NCBI GenBank assembly: GCA_043810345.1
Contig: JBDROF010000021.1
Coordinates: 1-32,966, forward strand
DNA: 32,966 bases
From: QYOJ01 sp043810345
Lineage (GTDB): Bacteria > Bacteroidota > Bacteroidia > Bacteroidales > FEN-979
Direction: 5' to 3'
Within the stretch, counting starts at the first letter, position 1. The number at the start of each line of letters is the position of its first letter. Both the position numbers and the translations under genes were made by a program. The notes beneath the pieces were generated by a model. It was not told the DNA's origin. It saw nothing but the letters and a program-made list of their open reading frames with translations, and did no database searches. Below are positions 6,502 through 13,353 of this stretch, in pieces.

Positions 6502-7470
6502 TTATTTCTTCCTCCTCCACCGCCAATTCCGCAGTTTGTAAAGCCGCTGGATGTAAGTTGACAGGTGCCGGTCTTTTTTCCGGGGGTCGATATCCTTGAT
6601 GTGGATCAGAATGCCGGTCTCTTCCACCTCCCCGAATTCATGATTGATGGCAGTTCCAAAGGTCATCATGGTGGAGGACAAACTCATGTAGGCGTTGACC
6701 AGCGGGGGTACAGATTCATGGTATTTCCGGATGGTTTGCACTAAAATTTTGTAGTTTTCTTCAAAGGTGGGAGCGGTGAACACCTGGGAGAGGAAATCAT
6801 CCGGGGTCTCCAGGGTTACCGGTTGAAAAGGGGACATCAGGTGGAGGTTGTCGGGGAAGAACTTCCGGAGGAACCAGAGGATAATGTCCCGGGCGGTCCG
6901 GTTGTAGGAGGGATACATCGTTATCTTCCCAAAGAGATACTTCACATCGGGGTTGTCGATGATCATGGCGCCCAGTCCGTCCCACAGGTTATCCAGGGAA
7001 TACATTCCTTTACGGAGATTGAACGTAGGCTGGTAATTGGGCTGGACAAAGGAGCGGCCCAGTTCAATGGATTCGGGAAGGAAATCGCGGATGAAGCGGG
7101 CGGTGAAGTTAAACAGCTCTCCGGTGGCGGAGTTGATACACCCTTTTTCGTTGATGGGGATCTCTTTTCCGTGGATGAACCGGTAACCGCCCACAATGGT
7201 CTTGTCGGGCGGATCCCACACAATGAGTTGCTGAAACGGGATCTCGTCGGTATCGAATTCATCGATATCTACCGCTTTCCCTGTCCCTCCGCCGGCATCA
7301 CGGAAAGTGATCTCCCGAAGCCGCCCCACCTCTTTCATCAGGTTCGGACTGTTGTGGGCCGTGAAGACATAGATCTGCCGTTTGCCGTTGTTGCTTTGAC
7401 GGACGAAGTTGTGCTCCGTAAGCTCTTTGAGGAGCAGTTTGCGGTCGACCGGGTCGATGATGGGAACCAT
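6502..7470 (-). CDS. GNAT-type acyltransferase, GlsB/OlsB-like
   Basis: 322 residues. The central region has VWDPPDKTIVGGYRFIHGKE, FTARFIRDFLPESIELGRSF and GMYSLDNLWDGLGAMI, which I associate with the N-acyltransferase family that adds a 3-hydroxy fatty acid to an amino acid in ornithine or glycine lipid synthesis (OlsB, Bacteroides GlsB). The C-terminal part continues with HLMSPFQPVTLETPDDF and a basic end RNWRWRRKK, which may contact membrane. There is no signal peptide. A GlsA-like O-acyltransferase lies at 14393-15232, so both steps of such a pathway may be encoded in this window. The start ATG (7468-7470) is followed upstream by fourteen heptamers and lacks a visible ribosome binding site. 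Family membership is likely; the exact lipid is inference. Confidence 0.72.
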   Translation of the reverse strand: MVPIIDPVDRKLLLKELTEHNFVRQSNNGKRQIYVFTAHNSPNLMKEVGRLREITFRDAGGGTGKAVDIDEFDTDEIPFQQLIVWDPPDKTIVGGYRFIHGKEIPINEKGCINSATGELFNFTARFIRDFLPESIELGRSFVQPNYQPTFNLRKGMYSLDNLWDGLGAMIIDNPDVKYLFGKITMYPSYNRTARDIILWFLRKFFPDNLHLMSPFQPVTLETPDDFLSQVFTAPTFEENYKILVQTIRKYHESVPPLVNAYMSLSSTMMTFGTAINHEFGEVEETGILIHIKDIDPRKKDRHLSTYIQRLYKLRNWRWRRKK

Positions 7471-7471
7471 G

Positions 7472-7569
7472 TTCGCTATTCGCTATTCGCTATTCGCTAT
7501 TCGCTATTCGCTATTCGCTATTCGCTATTCGCTATTCGCTGTTCGCTGTTCGCTATTCGCTATTCGCTT
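7472..7569. repeat. Fourteen-unit TTCGCTA heptamer array
   Basis: Fourteen in-phase heptamers (TTCGCTA, with two TTCGCTG and a final TTCGCTT), beginning two bases upstream of the acyltransferase start codon. The array would lie in the leader of that transcript. From 7570 to 7642 I see only AT-rich sequence. Confidence 0.95.
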
Positions 7570-7642
7570 TTGTTGGTAAAAATAATAAAAAAAATGCCTT
7601 CCGGGTTTAACCTTTTGACCCGAATCCTGATTAATAGCATGT

Positions 7643-7686
7643 TTAACCACGAAGGACACGAAGGATGGCACAAAGGACACAAAGAA
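7643..7686. repeat. Left arm of the GxxExxY cassette
   Basis: About 42 bases beginning TTAACCACGAAGGACACG and continuing with GGATGGCACAAAGG. Its reverse complement matches 8091-8132 with four mismatches over 42 positions by my alignment. Confidence 0.92.
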
Positions 7687-7712
7687 GTTTTTGTAATTTA
7701 ATTGGAGGGATC

Positions 7713-8084
7713 ATGAATAAAGAACAGATCTTTAAGCAGATTTTAGATGCAGCATTTACAGTTCACTCTGCGCTTGGGCCTGGATTACTTGAGAGCGCTT
7801 ATGAGGAATGTTTGTTTTACGAAATTAAAAAATCACATTTATACGTTGAGAAACAAAAGGCCTTACCGTTAGTCTATCAGGAGGTTAAGCTGGATACTGG
7901 ATATCGGATAGACCTTTTCATTGAGAAAGTGATCATAGTAGAAGTTAAAGCAGCGGAAGCATTAACAGATGTTCATTACGCCCAGCTTTTAACCTATATG
8001 AAACTATCCGATTGTACCTTGGGATTATTGGTAAATTTCAATGTTGCTCATTTGAGAAATGGAATAAAACGAATGATTCTATAA
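7713..8084 (+). CDS. GxxExxY family protein (PD-(D/E)XK-like)
   Basis: 123 residues starting at the ATG at 7713, preceded by a good GGAGG at 7704-7708. The sequence opens MNKEQIFKQILDAAFTVHSA and contains GPGLLESAYEECL, the motif that names the family (G..E..Y). The pair GYRIDLFIEKVIIVEVKA supplies a D followed by ExK, the spacing of a PD-(D/E)XK nuclease core, so nuclease activity is possible but unproven. The family is common in Bacteroidota and of unknown function. The gene is AT-rich relative to mutS2 and is enclosed by near-perfect 42-base inverted repeats, which marks it as a discrete cassette inserted upstream of mutS2. Confidence 0.88.
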   Translation: MNKEQIFKQILDAAFTVHSALGPGLLESAYEECLFYEIKKSHLYVEKQKALPLVYQEVKLDTGYRIDLFIEKVIIVEVKAAEALTDVHYAQLLTYMKLSDCTLGLLVNFNVAHLRNGIKRMIL

Positions 8085-8090
8085 TTCTCC

Positions 8091-8132
8091 CTTCGTGCCC
8101 TTTGTGCCATCCTTTGAGTCCTTCGTGGTTAA
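8091..8132. repeat. Right arm of the GxxExxY cassette
   Basis: Reads CTTCGTGCCCTTTGTGCC and ends CCTTCGTGGTTAA; inverted counterpart of 7643-7686. It ends about 24 bases before the probable mutS2 -7 box. Confidence 0.92.
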
Positions 8133-8155
8133 ATGGAAAAAGCAAACGAAAATCA

Positions 8156-8163
8156 TATATTTG
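8156..8163 (+). promoter_or_regulatory. Probable -7 box for mutS2
   Basis: TATATTTG matches TAnnTTTG and lies 13 bases before the mutS2 ATG. No clear -33 TTTG is seen; the equivalent position falls at the edge of the cassette arm. Confidence 0.55.
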
Positions 8164-8176
8164 CAAAAACTATAAC

Positions 8177-10654
8177 ATGCTTTATCCTTCTGATTTCGAA
8201 GAGAAAATCGGGTTTGATCAAATCAGGGAGATCCTCGAAGGTTTTTGTTTATCCGACCTGGGGAAAGAGGAAGTAAAGCAGATGACGTTTTCTGCCGATC
8301 ACCTGGAGGTCAAAACGCTCCTGGCTCAAACAGAAGAGTTCCGCCAGATCCTGCTGTCGGCAGACCAATTTCCCTCCCAGGACTATTACAACACAATCCC
8401 ACTGCTCCAACACCTCCGAATCGAAAACACCTTCCCCGAACCGGAACAACTGAGTGAGCTGCGACTAGCGCTAAACACATACCTGGATATCCTCAAATTT
8501 TTTAACAAAGAGCGCGCGGATACTTATCCCAACCTGGTAAAGCTGGTTGATCAGTCATCAGTTGGCAGTCCGCAGTCCGCAGTCCACAGTCCACAAATAT
8601 CCCGTACCGCGCATCCAGCATCCAGCAACCTTGTCATTGCGAGGAGCGAAGCGACGCGGCAACGGCATCCAGCAACCTTGTCATTGCGAGGAGCGAAGCG
8701 ACGCGGCAACGGCATCCGGCATCTGATAGACAAGGTTCTCGACGACAAGTCACACGTGCGCGATAGTGCTTCGAAAGAATTGGGGAACATCCGGCGGGAG
8801 ATCAACCGGCTTCGCGGGGGTGTGGAAAAGCGGATGAACCAGCTCTTTGCCGAAGTCAAAAAGAATGGCTGGACTGATGGAGATGCGGAGGTGACCCTGC
8901 GCGAGGGACGACTGGTAATTCCCTTCAGGAGCGCTCACAAGCGCAAGATCCAGGGAGTGGTGCATGATGAATCTGCCACCGGGCAAACGGTTTTTGTGGA
9001 GCCGGTGGAGCTGTTTGAGATGAACAACGAGATCCGGGAGCTTCATTACGCGGAGCGACGGGAGATCATCCGGATCCTGACGGAGGTAGCCGATCAGATC
9101 CGTCCCCACATCGGGGAGCTGATCGAGGCGAACCACCTGCTGGGGAAGATCGATTTCATCCGCGCCAAAGCCCGGTTCGCACTTCAAACTGGAGCCATGC
9201 GCTGCAGCCGGGTGGAGGACCGTCCTCATCTGCAGTGGTTCCAGGCGGTACATCCGTTACTTTACCTGGCGCATAAGAAGGCGAAAAAGATGGTTGTTCC
9301 CCAGGATATATCGCTCTCTCCGGATGAACGGGTGTTGATCATTTCAGGACCCAATGCCGGGGGAAAGTCGATCTGTCTCATGACGGTGGGTCTCCTCCAG
9401 TACATGGTGCAGTGCGGGTTGTTGCCTCCGGTGCGGGAAGATTCCGGATTTGGCATCTTCCAACAGATCATGATCGACATAGGGGATGAGCAGTCGCTCG
9501 AAAACGACCTCAGCACCTACACTTCGAAGCTGCTGAATATGAAATACTTCCTGGAACAACTGGATGACCGGAGCCTCTTTCTGATCGACGAGATGGGAAC
9601 CGGAACTGATCCTTCGGTAGGCGGAGCCATTGCGGAAGCGGCCCTCTTCACCATGGCGGGCAGTGGCGCTTACGGGGTAGTGACTACGCACTATTCCAAT
9701 CTGAAGCTGCTGGCGGACAGAAAGAATGAGGAGTTAGGAATGAGGAATGAGGAATTTAGAATTGCGAACAGCAAACGGCGAAAAGCGAACAGCGGTATCA
9801 TCAATGGAGCAATGCTTTTCGATACCAAAAAAATGAAGCCACTTTATAAGCTAAAGATAGGCAAGCCCGGCAGCTCGTTTGCCATTGAGATCGCGACCGG
9901 CATCGGGTTTCCGGAAAAGGAGCTGAAGCGGGCATCGGAGCTGATTGGCGGGAGTCAGCTCGATTTTGAGCGCCAGCTGCAGGATCTGGAACAGGAGAAA
10001 GAGGAGGTAGGGCGTAAATCGGTTGGCTTGCAGGTGGCTGATGAATTCCTGAATGAGCTGATTGCGAAATACGAAAAGCTGGTCGATGAGGTGGAGCGGT
10101 CGAAAAAGGAGATCCTGGAACAAGCCCGCCAAGAGGCGCAGCAACTGTTAAAAGATTCCAACAAGCTGATCGAGCGTACCATCAAGGAGATCAGGGAGTC
10201 GCAGGCGGACAGGGAGAAAACGAAAGCAGCGAGAGAAGAGATTAGAATGGGGCGCGAGGAATTGAGATTAAAGGATGAAACCACGAAGGCCACCAAGGAT
10301 AACACGAAGGACCACGAAGAATCTTCCTTAGAGCCCTTTGTGCAACCCTTTGAGTCCTTTGTGGTTAAATCGAAAAGCTCTTACACCGATATCATCGCCA
10401 GCAAGCAGGAATCCTTTACCCTTACATTGGACCTCCGCGGTAAGCGGGCAGATGTAGCCTTTCTGGAGCTGCAGCGCTTCATCGATGATGCTATCCTCTT
10501 GTCAATCAAAGAGGTGAGGATCCTTCATGGCAAGGGTACCGGCGCCCTGAGGGAGGTGACCCGAAACTACCTAAAGGGAGTGAAAGAGGTAAAGGGTTTC
10601 CGGGATGAAGAGATTGAAAGGGGAGGGGCAGGGATTACGGTCGCGGCGCTCTAA
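8177..10654 (+). CDS. mutS2: MutS2 ATPase/endonuclease with three repeat-derived inserts
   Basis: 825 residues from the ATG at 8177 (MLYPSDFEEKIGFDQIREIL). MutS2 is a MutS-related ATPase linked to suppression of homologous recombination and to ribosome rescue. Visible elements are Walker A SGPNAGGKS near residue 390, Walker B LIDEMGTGTDPS near 468, TTHYSNLK after it, a long coiled-coil region at about 580-690, and a C-terminal Smr nuclease domain from about 750 (LDLRGKRADVAF, RILHGKGTG). Most MutS2 proteins have about 780-790 residues; the excess is explained by three in-frame inserts of repeat origin: about residues 126-180 before the conserved DDKSHVRDSASKEL, about 516-539 after the ADR that follows NLKLL, and about 700-731 in the linker before Smr. 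All catalytic motifs are intact, so the gene is probably functional. Smr here has LDLR rather than LDxH. Confidence 0.95.
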   Translation: MLYPSDFEEKIGFDQIREILEGFCLSDLGKEEVKQMTFSADHLEVKTLLAQTEEFRQILLSADQFPSQDYYNTIPLLQHLRIENTFPEPEQLSELRLALNTYLDILKFFNKERADTYPNLVKLVDQSSVGSPQSAVHSPQISRTAHPASSNLVIARSEATRQRHPATLSLRGAKRRGNGIRHLIDKVLDDKSHVRDSASKELGNIRREINRLRGGVEKRMNQLFAEVKKNGWTDGDAEVTLREGRLVIPFRSAHKRKIQGVVHDESATGQTVFVEPVELFEMNNEIRELHYAERREIIRILTEVADQIRPHIGELIEANHLLGKIDFIRAKARFALQTGAMRCSRVEDRPHLQWFQAVHPLLYLAHKKAKKMVVPQDISLSPDERVLIISGPNAGGKSICLMTVGLLQYMVQCGLLPPVREDSGFGIFQQIMIDIGDEQSLENDLSTYTSKLLNMKYFLEQLDDRSLFLIDEMGTGTDPSVGGAIAEAALFTMAGSGAYGVVTTHYSNLKLLADRKNEELGMRNEEFRIANSKRRKANSGIINGAMLFDTKKMKPLYKLKIGKPGSSFAIEIATGIGFPEKELKRASELIGGSQLDFERQLQDLEQEKEEVGRKSVGLQVADEFLNELIAKYEKLVDEVERSKKEILEQARQEAQQLLKDSNKLIERTIKEIRESQADREKTKAAREEIRMGREELRLKDETTKATKDNTKDHEESSLEPFVQPFESFVVKSKSSYTDIIASKQESFTLTLDLRGKRADVAFLELQRFIDDAILLSIKEVRILHGKGTGALREVTRNYLKGVKEVKGFRDEEIERGGAGITVAAL
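8561..8712. repeat. Repeat insert 1 within mutS2, including a 47-bp tandem duplication
   Basis: 8561-8595 is five heptamers (GTTGGCA, GTCCGCA twice, GTCCACA twice). 8612-8625 is CATCCAG twice. 8619-8665 and 8666-8712 are two identical 47-base units that include TCATTGCGAGGAGCGAAGCG, a word I know as a dispersed repeat in many bacterial genomes. As 47 is not a multiple of three, the two copies are read in different frames (VIARSEATRQR and then LSLRGAKRRGN), yet no stop arises. Confidence 0.92.
9724..9793. repeat. Repeat insert 2 within mutS2 (ten heptamers)
   Basis: Ten in-phase seven-base units: GAATGAG, GAGTTAG, GAATGAG, GAATGAG, GAATTTA, GAATTGC, GAACAGC, AAACGGC, GAAAAGC, GAACAGC. They encode NEELGMRNEEFRIANSKRRK and a few more residues, inserted between the conserved NLKLLADR and INGAMLFDTKKM. 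Confidence 0.92.
10279..10367. repeat. Repeat insert 3 within mutS2: solo hairpin of the GxxExxY-arm family
   Basis: The left arm (10279-10319) begins AACCACGAAGGCCACCAAGG; the right arm (10334-10367) ends TGAGTCCTTTGTGGTTAA; the loop is about 14 bases. Both arms resemble those around the GxxExxY gene, but no gene lies between them. The element is read in frame as KATKDNTKDHEESSLEPFVQ and following residues. Confidence 0.9.
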
Positions 10655-10717
10655 TTACTAATTACTAATTACGAACAGCGAATTTTAAGAATTTTTAACA
10701 TTTCCGGTTTTTCCATC

Positions 10718-10826
10718 AGCCGAAGGCTCCATCAAGCCCGCGGGGCTTCCATCAGCGAAGCTCCATCAGCCGAAGGCTCTATCAGGCGCAGCCTCTATCA
10801 GGCGGAGCCTCCATCAGCCGAAGGCT
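10718..10826. repeat. Tandem mini-hairpin array, seven units with covarying stems
   Basis: Seven perfect small hairpins, mostly 16 bases apart: AGCC-GAA-GGCT (10718), AAGCCC-GCG-GGGCTT (10734), AGC-GAA-GCT (10754), AGCC-GAA-GGCT (10768), AGGC-GCA-GCCT (10784), AGGC-GGA-GCCT (10800), AGCC-GAA-GGCT (10816). Spacers are CCATC or CTATC. Every base change in one stem half is matched in the other. The array fills the gap between mutS2 and the carboxyltransferase promoter. Confidence 0.92.
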
Positions 10827-10855
10827 CCAAATTAGCTTTTCAAGGATAATTCGTT

Positions 10856-10863
10856 TATATTTG
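10856..10863 (+). promoter_or_regulatory. Probable -7 box for the carboxyltransferase gene
   Basis: TATATTTG matches TAnnTTTG, 21 bases before the ATG at 10885. The mini-hairpin array ends 29 bases upstream, so it could touch the -33 region. Confidence 0.6.
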
Positions 10864-10884
10864 CCCCCTTTCTCAAGAAAAAGC

Positions 10885-12432
10885 ATGAGTTTACGAGCCA
10901 AAACGAATGAGCTGAAAAGACGGATGTCGGAAGCTCTTGAGGGTGGCGGTGAAAAGGCTACTGAAAGGCAGAAGGCATCGGGAAAGATGACAGCGCGTGA
11001 ACGCATTTTGGCGCTGCTTGATCCGGATTCTTTTCACGAATATGATCTGTTTGTAAAGCATGCGGGCCAGGATTTTGACATGGACAAGAAGTACCTGCCG
11101 GGCGATGGCGTGATTACCGGGACAGGGACGATCACCGCGTGGCCGGTTTGCATCTTTGCCCAGGATTTCACGGTAGCAGGGGGGTCACTGGGTTATATGC
11201 ATGCCAAGAAGATCTGCAAGATCATGGACCACGCGATGAAGATGAAGGTTCCCCTGATCGGGATCAACGACTCGGGTGGCGCCCGGATCCAGGAGGGGGT
11301 GAATTCCCTGGCCGGATATGGAGAGATCTTTTTCCGGAATACCATTGCGTCAGGCGTGATCCCCCAGATCTCTGTGATCCTGGGGCCCTGCGCAGGAGGA
11401 GCGGTCTACTCCCCGGCCCTTACCGACTTCGTTTTTGTGGTGGACAAGATCTCCAAAATGTTCATCACCGGACCCGAAGTGATCAAGACCGTTTTGGGAG
11501 AAGAGATCTCCATGGAGGAGCTGGGTGGGGCAAAGGTGCATGCGGAGATCACCGGGAATGCGCATTTCTTTGCCGAGAGCGAGCAGGAGTGCTTTGAACA
11601 GATCAAGGAGCTGATGAGCTATATCCCCTGGAACAACGAAAAGAAGGCGGAACCGTTTACTGCCAAAGGCCCGAAAACACGTGATTATAAGATTGACAGC
11701 ATTTTTCCGACGGATCCGCTCCAGTCCTACGATGTGCGGAATATCATCCGCGCCATCTCTGACGATTCAGTCTTTTTTGAAGTGCATCAGCATTGGGCCC
11801 GGAATATCGTGATAGGGTTTGGCCGGTTGGAAGGGCAAACTGTCGGTTTTGTCGCCAACCAACCGATGGTGCTGGCAGGGGTGCTCGATGTAGACTCCTC
11901 TGATAAAGCCGCCCGGTTCATCCGTTTTTGTGACGCGTTCAATATCCCGCTCATCACCCTTGTGGATCTGCCCGGATACTTGCCGGGCATCGACCAGGAG
12001 CACGCGGGGGTGATCCGTCATGGCGCCAAGGTTCTCTACGCCTACTCAGAAGCTACCGTACCGAAGATGACCGTGATCCTGCGGAAAGCTTATGGGGGTG
12101 GCTACATTGCGATGTGTTCCAATCACCTGCGGGCCGATTTCGTGTTTGCCTGGCCAACGGCCGAAATTGCCGTGATGGGTCCGGAAGGAGCTGCCAATAT
12201 TATCTTCAGGAGTGAAATCAAAGCGTCAGACAAGCCGGAAGAAACACGGAAACGGTTGATTGAAGAGTATCGCCAGAAGTTTGCCAACCCCTATGTTGCA
12301 GCTGCTTATGGATATGTAGATGCCGTGATCTCCCCCAATGAGACCCGTGAATTTTTGATCCATTCGCTTCGCCTGGCAGAAAACAAAGATGCCACAACGC
12401 CGAAGAAGAAGCATGGGATACCGCCTTTTTAA
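10885..12432 (+). CDS. Acyl-CoA carboxylase carboxyltransferase subunit (PccB/MmdA-like)
   Basis: 515 residues from the ATG at 10885 (MSLRAKTNELKRRMSEALEG). It moves carboxyl groups between biotin and an acyl-CoA, most likely propionyl-/methylmalonyl-CoA. Features are KASGKMTARERILALLDPDS near 35, the acyl-CoA site region GINDSGGARIQEGV near 130, GPCAGGAVYSPALTDFVFVV near 170, and the C-terminal carboxybiotin half with LVDLPGYLPG near 360 and RKAYGGGYIAMCS near 400. Length and motifs fit both PccB and the alpha subunit of Na+-pumping methylmalonyl-CoA decarboxylase. The next gene supplies the biotin carrier; no biotin carboxylase, OadB or OadG gene is in the window, so direction of the reaction stays open. 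The stop codon overlaps the first AATTACG heptamer. Confidence 0.93.
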   Translation: MSLRAKTNELKRRMSEALEGGGEKATERQKASGKMTARERILALLDPDSFHEYDLFVKHAGQDFDMDKKYLPGDGVITGTGTITAWPVCIFAQDFTVAGGSLGYMHAKKICKIMDHAMKMKVPLIGINDSGGARIQEGVNSLAGYGEIFFRNTIASGVIPQISVILGPCAGGAVYSPALTDFVFVVDKISKMFITGPEVIKTVLGEEISMEELGGAKVHAEITGNAHFFAESEQECFEQIKELMSYIPWNNEKKAEPFTAKGPKTRDYKIDSIFPTDPLQSYDVRNIIRAISDDSVFFEVHQHWARNIVIGFGRLEGQTVGFVANQPMVLAGVLDVDSSDKAARFIRFCDAFNIPLITLVDLPGYLPGIDQEHAGVIRHGAKVLYAYSEATVPKMTVILRKAYGGGYIAMCSNHLRADFVFAWPTAEIAVMGPEGAANIIFRSEIKASDKPEETRKRLIEEYRQKFANPYVAAAYGYVDAVISPNETREFLIHSLRLAENKDATTPKKKHGIPPF

Positions 12433-12479
12433 TTACGAATTACGAATTACGAATTACGAATTACGAATTACGAATTAAA
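12431..12479. repeat. AATTACG heptamer array between carboxylase subunits
   Basis: Six exact AATTACG units (12431-12472) and one degenerate unit. The TAA stop of the upstream gene (12430-12432) runs into the first unit. Confidence 0.95.
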
Positions 12480-12485
12480 TTATAA

Positions 12486-12887
12486 ATGAAGATTAAGCGA
12501 AAAGCGAAAAGCGAGAAGCGAACAGCAAACCGTAAACCACGAAAAGCGAAAACCGAAGTGCTCAAGGAGCCTGAAGAGGATTCAGGACTGTTCGCCTTTA
12601 CTTACGAAGGCGTGGAATACATGACCCTGCTTACCAAAAAATTCACTGATCGAAAACCCTATTGCCCTCCCAATCCCAAGCTGATACATGCCTTTATTCC
12701 CGGAACGATAGTAAAAGTATTCGTCAAGGAAAAAGAAAAGGTCAAAAAAGGGGAAAACCTCCTCTCCCTCCAGGCCATGAAGATGAACAACAACCTCCTC
12801 GCCTCTATCAACGGCACCATCAAGAAGATCCATGTGAAGAAGGGGGATGTGGTGGTGAAGAAGCAGCTGCTGGTTGAGTTGAAGTAA
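12486..12887 (+). CDS. Biotin carboxyl carrier protein subunit
   Basis: 133 residues. The C-terminal half is a biotinyl domain: PNPKLIHAFIPGTIVKVFVK, then KKGENLLSLQAMKMNNNLLA, with the biotin-accepting lysine in AMKM near residue 97, then GTIKKIHVKKGDVVVKKQLL. It should carry carboxybiotin for the upstream carboxyltransferase. The N-terminal 25 residues (MKIKRKAKSEKRTANRKPRK and on) are extremely basic and are written by eight tandem heptamers at 12497-12552. Residues from about 30 (EDSGLFAFTYEGVEYMTLL) look like a normal BCCP N-terminal segment. The basic tail is therefore likely a recent repeat-derived addition. Confidence 0.9.
   Translation: MKIKRKAKSEKRTANRKPRKAKTEVLKEPEEDSGLFAFTYEGVEYMTLLTKKFTDRKPYCPPNPKLIHAFIPGTIVKVFVKEKEKVKKGENLLSLQAMKMNNNLLASINGTIKKIHVKKGDVVVKKQLLVELK
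12497..12552. repeat. GCGAAAA-type heptamer array coding the N-terminus of the biotin carrier
   Basis: Eight in-phase units: GCGAAAA, GCGAAAA, GCGAGAA, GCGAACA, GCAAACC, GTAAACC, ACGAAAA, GCGAAAA. They encode lysine/arginine-rich sequence. Confidence 0.9.
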
Positions 12888-12889
12888 AA

Positions 12890-12927
12890 GGTTGTAGGTT
12901 ATAAGTTATAAGTTGTAAGTTGTTGTT
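12890..12927. repeat. Left arm of second four-helix-bundle cassette
   Basis: Five in-phase heptamers: GGTTGTA, GGTTATA, AGTTATA, AGTTGTA, AGTTGTT. They are inverted relative to the AACTTAC words at 13318-13352. Confidence 0.9.
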
Positions 12928-12938
12928 AATTTTGGGTC

Positions 12939-13307
12939 ATGAAAAGTTATCATGATCTTGAAATTTACCAGAAATCATTCGAATACGCTATAACAGCCCA
13001 TAAACTTTCGTTAAAACTTCCAAAACATGAATTGTACGAAATTGGCAGTCAATTACGTAGATCAACTCAGAGCATTAAAGACAATATAGTTGAGGGTTAT
13101 GGTAGACGTAATTATAAAGCCGAATTTATTCGTTTTCTAATCTTTTCTCAATCATCTTTACTTGAAGCTGTTAGCCAATTAGAAATGCTAAAGGCGTTAT
13201 ATCAGCTTGATGATATCGATCAACTCCTTGAAAAATACATAGAACTTGGAAAGCAAATTCATAGCTTCATCAACTACGTTTCTAAGAATTGGAAAATAAA
13301 AACATAG
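12939..13307 (+). CDS. Four-helix-bundle protein (S23-like)
   Basis: 122 residues. It opens MKSYHDLEIYQKSFEYAITA and contains KHELYEIGSQLRRSTQSIKD, NIVEGYGRRNYKAEFIRFL and SSLLEAVSQLEMLKALY, the core signatures of the 23S rRNA intervening-sequence protein family (TIGR02436-type; EL..GSQLRR, NI.EG..R). Four amphipathic helices are predicted and there is no enzyme motif. The gene is markedly AT-rich compared with the carboxylase genes before and engB after it. Inverted heptamer arms sit 11 bases before the start and 10 bases after the stop. It does not lie in an rRNA gene here. Cellular role unknown. Confidence 0.93.
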   Translation: MKSYHDLEIYQKSFEYAITAHKLSLKLPKHELYEIGSQLRRSTQSIKDNIVEGYGRRNYKAEFIRFLIFSQSSLLEAVSQLEMLKALYQLDDIDQLLEKYIELGKQIHSFINYVSKNWKIKT

Positions 13308-13317
13308 AAAATCAACA

Positions 13318-13352
13318 AACTTACAACCTATAACTTACAACTTACAACAAAC
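13318..13352. repeat. Right arm of second four-helix-bundle cassette
   Basis: In-phase heptamers AACTTAC, AACCTAT, AACTTAC, AACTTAC, then AACAAAC. The last base lies one position before the engB ATG at 13354. Confidence 0.9.
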
Positions 13353-13353
13353 T

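Noticed and set aside
8012..8176. Extending mutS2 upstream to 8012
   Set aside because: The added residues come from the GxxExxY gene in another frame and the cassette arm; MLYPSDFEEK at 8177 is the normal start.
10718..10826. Hairpin array considered as a CRISPR array
   Set aside because: Units of about 16 bases with 5-base spacers, variable stems and no cas genes; spacers are near constant.
12939..13307. Four-helix-bundle gene taken as a sign of a nearby 23S rRNA intervening sequence
   Set aside because: No rRNA sequence flanks any of the three copies; they sit between protein genes.
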